From Tethya wilhelma (lineage: Eukaryota; Porifera; Demospongiae; Tethyida; Tethyidae): DNA of 64,000 nucleotides. Shown piece by piece: positions 58,725 through 64,000 of the stretch. The number at the start of each line of letters is the position of its first letter. The first letter of the stretch is position 1. The notes beneath the pieces are model-generated. The model was not told where the DNA came from. It did not search any database and was given only the letters and a program-made list of their open reading frames with translations. The position numbers were made by a program, and so were the translations under genes. The stretch spans positions 8,162,515 to 8,226,514 of the forward strand of contig CAXIPT010000003.1 of assembly GCA_964030475.1 (NCBI GenBank), written 5' to 3'.

Positions 58725-60535
58725 GCCCTCTATACCTCTATGGCTTCTAAGTAATGGGCATCCAAAAATCGAGCTTTTTCGGAGATTTTGTTCTACATCT
58801 TAGCATTGATATAGCCATAACAACAGAATCCAGATAAGATCCGGAAAATTTTTTTTCCGGATTCTGAGTTTTTGAACACTTTTCATGGCTTAGATCTAAG
58901 CCTCTTTGATTAGACCTAATCACTCGAGCTTAGGCCTAAGCTTAGACCTAATCTTGAAGCTTAGGCCTAAGCTTAGACCTAATCATGAAGCTTAGGTCTA
59001 AGCTTAGACCTAATCATAGAAGCTTAGGCCTAAGCTTAAACCTGCTTAGGCCTAATCATGAAGCTTAGATCTAAGCTTAGACCAGCTTAGGCCTAATCAA
59101 GAGGCTTAGATCTAAGCCTTTTAAACTCTTTGAAATTTCAGAATCTGGACAAAAAAATTTCCAGATCTTATCTGGATCCTGTTTAACTCTCTGATAAAGC
59201 TTTGTTAGGACTAATGTTTAGTATCATTATGTTGCCCATAAATTTCCTTTCAGATGAAATATCATATGCATGGCTTCATCTAATCCATTGGTCAGAGAAC
59301 TACTACTGCTATATACTTAAATTTGACCTATGACCTTTGTGAAAAGTCCAGACTAAATTTTTAAAATTTTTAAACATGACATTTAGGCATTTAACTACTG
59401 CATGTTTGCCAAGTTTGGCTTTGGTGGTCTCAATGGGGTCAACTACTATGTGATGGGAGGCTATTAGGGCTACATGAAAACTTACTAAATCCATTTTGTA
59501 CTGAAAGAAATCACTAGGATGTTATACTTGTTACTTCAATTACCAGCCTGTAGAACATTTGGTCTGTTTAAATTATGCTCCTCCCCATCCCACTCCAACT
59601 TGGGCGGGGCCATATCCCTCATGGACCTCTCGATCCCCCCATTCTACCTGCTAGCTATGGCCCAGATCTCCCATACAGTATAGTTGGATATCATACAATA
59701 TATGTTCATTTGAACTCAATAAAAGAACATTATTGACATTGCATATTAATTGTATTATAGAGGACATCATACGCACATTATTGATTTAAATGAGCTTGTT
59801 GACTTACAAAAATGCGAACAAAGTACTAACCAAGCACTAATTAAATTGTGCACAAAATTAATAGACAAACAGACACAAGTAGACTATTACAGTATCATGA
59901 GAGGGAACTTACCATCTTTGAAAAAGGAATACAAGCCCATGCTATTTCATATTTGTTCACTTGAATATTATATACAAACAACTATATATGGGGAACAAAA
60001 AATAGTGGGTGGAGGGATCAAGGGATCCATAAGGGGTGGGAGTGGGTTATTGGGTTATTTGAGTTATACATGTGTTGCAGAAGCTAAAAGTCAAAGTAAC
60101 AGGTCAGTCTTCCTTTGTACATAATATTTATCACTGTTCCATGTAGCCATGTAATAGGCTCCTATCACCTAGTTGTATAGATTTTCCCAGCCCATTGAGA
60201 TCCCAAAGCCAAACTCAGCCAAATAGTAGTCAAATGGCTAAGAATGATCATGTTCACATTAGTTGAAAATCAAAAAAAATTAGCCAGGACTTTTTCAGAA
60301 AGGTCACAGGTCAGATTTAAGTATAGTAGTAGTTCTCCAACCACTTGATCAGATGAAGCCATATGATAATTCAAAGGAAATTTTATAGGCAACATAATGA
60401 TATTAAACATTTTGTCCCAACAAAGCTTTATCAGAAAGTTATGGCTGTATCAATGCTTAGGTGTAGAGAAAAATCTCCGAAAAAGCTTGATTTTTGGATG
60501 CCCATAACTAAATTAGAAGCCATAGAGGTAGAGTA
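58725..60535. mobile_element. Long foldback element, left arm interrupted by the palindrome element
   Basis: The left arm (58725-58821 plus 59184-59372) is matched in reverse by 60266-60535. Shared blocks include TCTATGGCTTCTAA, TGGGCATCCAAAAATC, GATAAAGCTTTGTT, GCATGGCTTCATCT and GACCTTT. The 0.9-kb centre has an open frame of 124 codons (59750-60124) that I do not recognise and give little weight. Confidence 0.65.
58822..59183. mobile_element. Tandem-palindrome (TTAGNNCTAA) element, complete copy 2
   Basis: Ends AACAGAATCCAGATAAGATC and GATCTTATCTGGATCCTGTT are inverted copies, followed inward by a short CCGGAAAATTTTTTTTCCGG hairpin on the left. The interior has about 13 tandem copies of TTAGNNCTAA, mostly as AGCTTAGGCCTAAGCT alternating with TTAGACCTAATCATGA. 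TAAC occurs on both sides (58818-58821 and 59184-59187), and the opposite foldback arm at about 60450 shows the unoccupied site with a single TAAC (read on the minus strand). Length 362 bp. Confidence 0.85.
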
Positions 60536-60582
60536 TGGAACGCCACGTGCGACAAAAATAGCAACTACTGTGAATGTCGTTA

Positions 60583-60748
60583 ATCGATTTTGTATTCAAT
60601 AGGTGGTCGATTGTGATAAGCAAAAATCGATCTGATATCGATTTTGTAATTGATTGGTGGTCGTATTAGACTTTATATACTACTGTACTCGATTTGTACT
60701 CGATTTATAATCGATTTTTGTGCAATGATCAATTTGCATTCGATTTTT
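60583..60748. repeat. Cluster of TCGATTTT-type motifs
   Basis: Nine TCGAT occurrences in about 170 bp, most within ATCGATTTT or CTCGATTT, irregularly spaced. It may be a degenerate tandem repeat or a cluster of binding sites. Confidence 0.6.
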
Positions 60749-61977
60749 ACCCGTGTCGATGGCCCTGGAGGTCGCGTGTCATTCCACTGCTGTCACGTGT
60801 CATTCCAGTAATTTCACCTTTGACCTTTGAGTCTGCACTGCAATTCTATGGCGTATAGATATATCTGTGTAGTGGTAGAGCTATTATTATATAGTATGCA
60901 AACATATAGAATAATAAGACATGAGCCAATTATTACAAGTCACCATGCTGGTTGATAAAGACTTGCAGCAACCTCCAAGACAGTCCAGTAGTCTTGGTAT
61001 CTATAGGCTATTAGCTAGTATAAAGAACCATCAGACCGTGGATAGATCTTAGCTACTGGGTCATTTTACACTAGTAGCTAACTAGTGGCACTGCATGTGG
61101 AATTGTTTTTACTAGCATAGGAAGAGATGAAGACTAAGTATGAAGTGATTTGAATCTTGAAAGCCACCATTCTATGAAGCCACTTAGAACAGCATGGCCT
61201 GGGTATACTATATATAACCAAGAGAGCTAGTGACTAAATTTTCTTTGACTGAGCATAGTAATACATGTATAATATCTATGGACTGAGACACCGCAGAGAA
61301 ACTCAGAATTTATCATAGGTGGCAGTGGCCTAGAGATGAGGCAGCAGAAGACTATTGTAGGGTAGAAAATCAGAGTTGGTGAGGGTATGAGGGGTGAAGG
61401 GAGGTCTTCCCTGAATCACACTCTGTGTAGCCATGTTGACATGCTGCTCTGAGTTGAACGTGGGAAGGAAAGAGTGGTAGCCATGTTTTGAATGTGCCAC
61501 ATCGTATGGAAGTGTGTGTGTGTGTGTTTGGGGGGTTAAGAATGGACAATGGTAATTACATCTGCTCCAGTACTTGTACAGATGATGTTTAGTCTGGTAA
61601 AGGTCGTTAATGTAGTAAACTAAATTGTTTTTGCAGCTTGTCAGTTTCCTGATCAGCACTTCCAATTAGACAATAATTATGCCATTATTTTGATCATATT
61701 CATAGCATATCAGTTGAACCCACAAGCATTTCACACAATCAGTCCCTATATAAAAGACAAGATGCCACCCAATCAGTAGTTCCGTTTACATTTACTTCAG
61801 ACAAAGTTTTTATTTTTTGGAATGCTATCAGGTGACTGATGGCGTGCATAAACTCTATTAACCAAAAGTAAAAGTCGAGAGCCATTCTCCAGCTCACTAG
61901 CCAGTACCCCTCAAAGTGTGTGTTGTTTGCTTGTGTTGTTGGTGGTGATGGCAGTGGTGGTTGTTCTTGTCCTCCAG
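60749..61977. other. Upstream region of the Calx-beta gene, no feature recognised
   Basis: No exon upstream of 61978 could be supported. A small GTGTGTGTGT tract lies at 61512. AARS 5' exons were looked for on the minus strand and not found. Confidence 0.4.
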
Positions 61978-62112
61978 TGCCGTTTGTCGACCTTCCCTCT
62001 TCCTCCCTTCAAGTCAGTGAGAGTGGTGGGACCATAGAGATTGTTGTCATGGCAACCAGTCCAGTCCCTGAGGGGATCGTTGTCGTTAATGCCCTCAACG
62101 GAACAGCTCAAC
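61978..62112 (+). CDS. Calx-beta repeat protein, exon 1 seen (first half of a domain)
   Basis: The exon reads VPFVDLPSSSLQVSESGGTI, EIVVMATSPVPEGIVVVNAL, NGTAQ. The pattern (V.E..G...v.V......p.g.v.V......GTA) is that of the first strands of a Calx-beta domain. Acceptor CCTCCAG at 61971-61977, donor GTACGT at 62113; it enters and leaves in phase 1. Calx-beta domains bind calcium and occur in extracellular adhesion proteins. The true N-terminus is upstream and unseen. Confidence 0.75.
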
Positions 62113-62190
62113 GTACGTGTGTGAGAATCAGTAGTGTCACATGACAATACAGATGTGTCACATGATCTTTTGGCCCCTCCCCTCTAACAG

Positions 62191-62403
62191 ACGGTGTTCA
62201 CTTCTTCCTCCCCTCTCTGCCTTACCCTTTGAACTTTAGTGACGCACAACAAGCTGTCATCCCTGTACAAATTGTTGACAATGCATATTACGACCCGTTG
62301 CAAGTGCTGGGGTTTTCCCTGCAGTTGTCCTCCTCATTGGAGTACTCCCAGGTGATCCTGGGACAGACAGTGGTTGCCGTGACGATAGCAGATGACGAGA
62401 ATG
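62191..62403 (+). CDS. Calx-beta repeat protein, exon 2 (second half of domain 1)
   Basis: It reads HGVHFFLPSLPYPLNFSDAQ, QAVIPVQIVDNAYYDPLQVL, GFSLQLSSSLEYSQVILGQT, VVAVTIADDEN. The pieces VIPVQIVDN and VAVTIADDEN are the characteristic later strands and the acidic calcium-binding end of the domain. Acceptor CTCTAACAG, donor GTATGTG, phase 1 at both ends. Confidence 0.8.
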
Positions 62404-62652
62404 GTATGTGTGTGATGTAGGTTGGAGGATGGGTGGTGGAGTGCCTGGTTCCATTGCTGTGTGTGCTCTTGGTCTTTATGTTGGCTGTGTGTGTGTGTGT
62501 GTGTGTGCGTGTGTGGCTGTGTGTGTGTGTGTCGTGATTGACCATTTTGAGATGCACGTAAACTGTGTCAAAACTGACATTGGGAATGGGAAGGGTTCTT
62601 GTAATATTGTATTCATGTTTTCTCTCTCTCTCTCTCTCTTTCTCTCTCTCAG

Positions 62653-62799
62653 TGCCGCTGGTCAACATTTCTTCCTCATTGTCAGTGAGGAGTGTTAGAG
62701 AGTCTGCTGGTACTGTGACCTTCTCTGTCTCCGTGACAACCACTGTGCCAATGGTACCTGGACTAGTGGAGCTAACAGTGGAGGATGGCTCTGCCAAAG
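62653..62799 (+). CDS. Calx-beta repeat protein, exon 3 (first half of domain 2)
   Basis: It reads VPLVNISSSLSVRSVRESAG, TVTFSVSVTTTVPMVPGLVE, LTVEDGSAK. It follows a CT-rich tract and the acceptor CTCTCTCAG; the donor is GTAAGA. Phase 1 on both sides. The structure repeats that of exon 1, consistent with domain duplication. Confidence 0.8.
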
Positions 62800-62878
62800 G
62801 TAAGAGGGACTGGCTTAGCAGTGGGTAAAGGGGCTATTGTCATTAACACTTTATCGTAATGCTTCTCTCTCTCTCTAG

Positions 62879-63079
62879 CTGGTGTTGACTATGTGACTCC
62901 CGACCCAGTGACTGTAGTATTTGATGGTGTGACTGGAATGGCTCAAATATCAGTGGAGATTCTCCGCAGGAGTGGTTACCAAGGCAACAGGAACTTCAGC
63001 CTGCTACTGAGGAACACTAATCAGGGGGCTGTGTTGTTTGGCCAACAGAGGGACCTCGTCTGGATCCTAGATACTGATG
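62879..63079 (+). CDS. Calx-beta repeat protein, exon 4 (second half of domain 2)
   Basis: It reads AGVDYVTPDPVTVVFDGVTG, MAQISVEILRRSGYQGNRNF, SLLLRNTNQGAVLFGQQRDL, VWILDTDG. AGVDYVTP...VVF and the closing DTDG are typical of the domain (AxxDY motif, acidic end). Acceptor CTCTCTCTAG, donor GTACGT, phase 1 at both ends. Confidence 0.85.
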
Positions 63080-63209
63080 GTACGTGTATCGAAGTCTTAA
63101 CTCTCTTGAATATTGTCAATATCTTATTAATACTTGCATTAATTTTATTAACAGTTAGCTTGTACTAACTTGTGCTTTTGTTAATCCTGCCTTGTTCTTA
63201 TAATTTCAG

Positions 63210-63251
63210 GAGCTCCGTTCCGATTGGTCCTTGGTAATCTGGAGATCGATT
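63210..63251 (+). CDS. Calx-beta repeat protein, exon 5, cut by assembly N
   Basis: After acceptor ATTTCAG the exon begins in phase 1 and reads APFRLVLGNLEID before an N at 63252. It would be the start of a third domain. The sequence after the N does not continue a coding frame recognisably. Confidence 0.6.
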
Positions 63252-63252
63252 N

Positions 63253-64000
63253 ACCCTACAGATTCTCTCAATGGTCTCTCTATGGGCAACGTCATTCAAG
63301 TGATTTCGCGTACCAGGCTCTCTCCCTTCTTATTTTTGCGTGCGTGCGTGCATAAATATTCACTGGGAGAGAGCCTGGGAACGAGGCTAGCTCCAACTAT
63401 GAACAGAATCCCGTAAAACACAGAACTGGTGATGTCACAAATCCTTACTGTGGAAAAGCAGAAGCCATAATGTTATTTTTACGTGCAGAAATATTTAGTG
63501 CCACATAAACAGGTGCTTTCGAAGAAAAACTCCTTTCCTGAAATATTCTGTGTGGCTCTCCAGTTAAAGGAATTTTGGAGGACAGCAATTCAATCTCATG
63601 TTTGGGCATAGCACAGTAGGCAAAAGCTTAACTAAAAATGTACTAAAAAAAATCAATTAGCACTTAAACATAAAGTATTATGCTAAATAAACAATTTCCA
63701 AGCACATTCTTTTGTGTAATGAATTGCATTGTGTTTACTTTTTGCTTTCAATTTGATTTATTTTTGGGATTGATTCACAATGAGAAAATAGCCACTGACT
63801 TTTAGATCTAGCTGGGTATATAGATCATGAGTGGGAACAACCGTTACATTATAGTCACATATATCAACAATAACGCCAAGGGATATGGGTGGGGCAGGTG
63901 TTCATCAGTCATCTGTCAAGCGAAGGTGACATTAACACATGATGTAAGAGAAGTAGCAGGCTCCTAGTACTACCACACATACAGGAGGCCAAGTCTCAAA
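63253..64000. other. No gene recognised; short inverted GAGAGAGCCTGG repeat
   Basis: 63320-63392 has CAGGCTCTCTCCCTTCTTAT and the inverse GGGAGAGAGCCTGGGAACGA with a GTGCGTGCGTGC loop, a fragment related to the 37223-37828 element. The remainder is unassigned. Confidence 0.45.

Noticed and set aside
59750..60124. A 124-codon plus-strand frame
   Set aside because: No recognisable domain, it lies in the centre of a foldback element, and there is no splice or start context. It may be a remnant of an internal gene but cannot be supported.
62288..62797. 169-codon minus-strand frame
   Set aside because: It is antisense to well-supported Calx-beta exons and includes translated microsatellite (HTHTHT, RERERE).

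Overview
This is a eukaryotic genomic window, most likely from an invertebrate animal and plausibly a demosponge. It has spliced genes with GT-AG introns, many microsatellites, and mostly broken transposons of many classes inserted into one another. There are no bacterial operons, ribosome binding sites or CRISPR arrays. The sponge assignment is inference: it rests on the style of the Calx-beta gene at the right end (all introns phase 1, as I recall for sponge aggregation-factor genes) and on transposon families common in early-branching animals.

Host genes. (1) Seven exons of an alanyl-tRNA synthetase gene (AARS1-like) lie on the minus strand between 45239 and 18090. Reading frame and intron phase are continuous across every junction. 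The introns run from 59 bp to nearly 10 kb, and the large ones are packed with mobile elements. The 5' exons (catalytic core) and 3' exons (rest of the editing and C-terminal regions) were not found. The 3' end breaks at an N at 18088. (2) Five exons of a Calx-beta repeat protein lie on the plus strand at 61978-63251 and break at an N at 63252.

Layout. 1-900: the end of a terminal-repeat element and a broken hAT/BED-type transposase. 1342-2018: a piggyBac-like non-autonomous element with TTAA target sites. 2086-3815: short repeats and a minisatellite. 3923-4680: a broken rve-type integrase. 5066-7727: a broken copy of a large invertebrate protein family of unknown function (minus strand), cut by a BEL/Pao LTR retrotransposon (LTR 7719-8129, gag-protease to 10312). 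12470-14640: a broken DIRS-like retrotransposon gag/pol region. 14785-15231: a truncated Tc1/mariner-type transposase, cut by a repeat. 15900-42900: the AARS introns, with LINE, SINE, MITE and foldback elements. 47365-50340: a decayed P-element/THAP9-like transposase. 50599-51505: a nearly intact Tc1/mariner-type transposase with one frameshift. 52104-60535: several long foldback elements with further elements nested inside. 61978-63251: the Calx-beta gene.

Several repeat families occur more than once, so their ends can be defined inside the window. Family A is a foldback MITE with TIR starting ACAAGTACAAAAAACATT. Family B starts with the hairpin CCCAGTACGGTAGTACTGGG and is repeatedly found joined to A. 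Family C has CAGTGGCGTAGCC ends. Families E and F each carry a microsatellite at the same internal position. A further element is built from tandem TTAGNNCTAA palindromes. All coding calls are from reading translations by eye; no database search was run.
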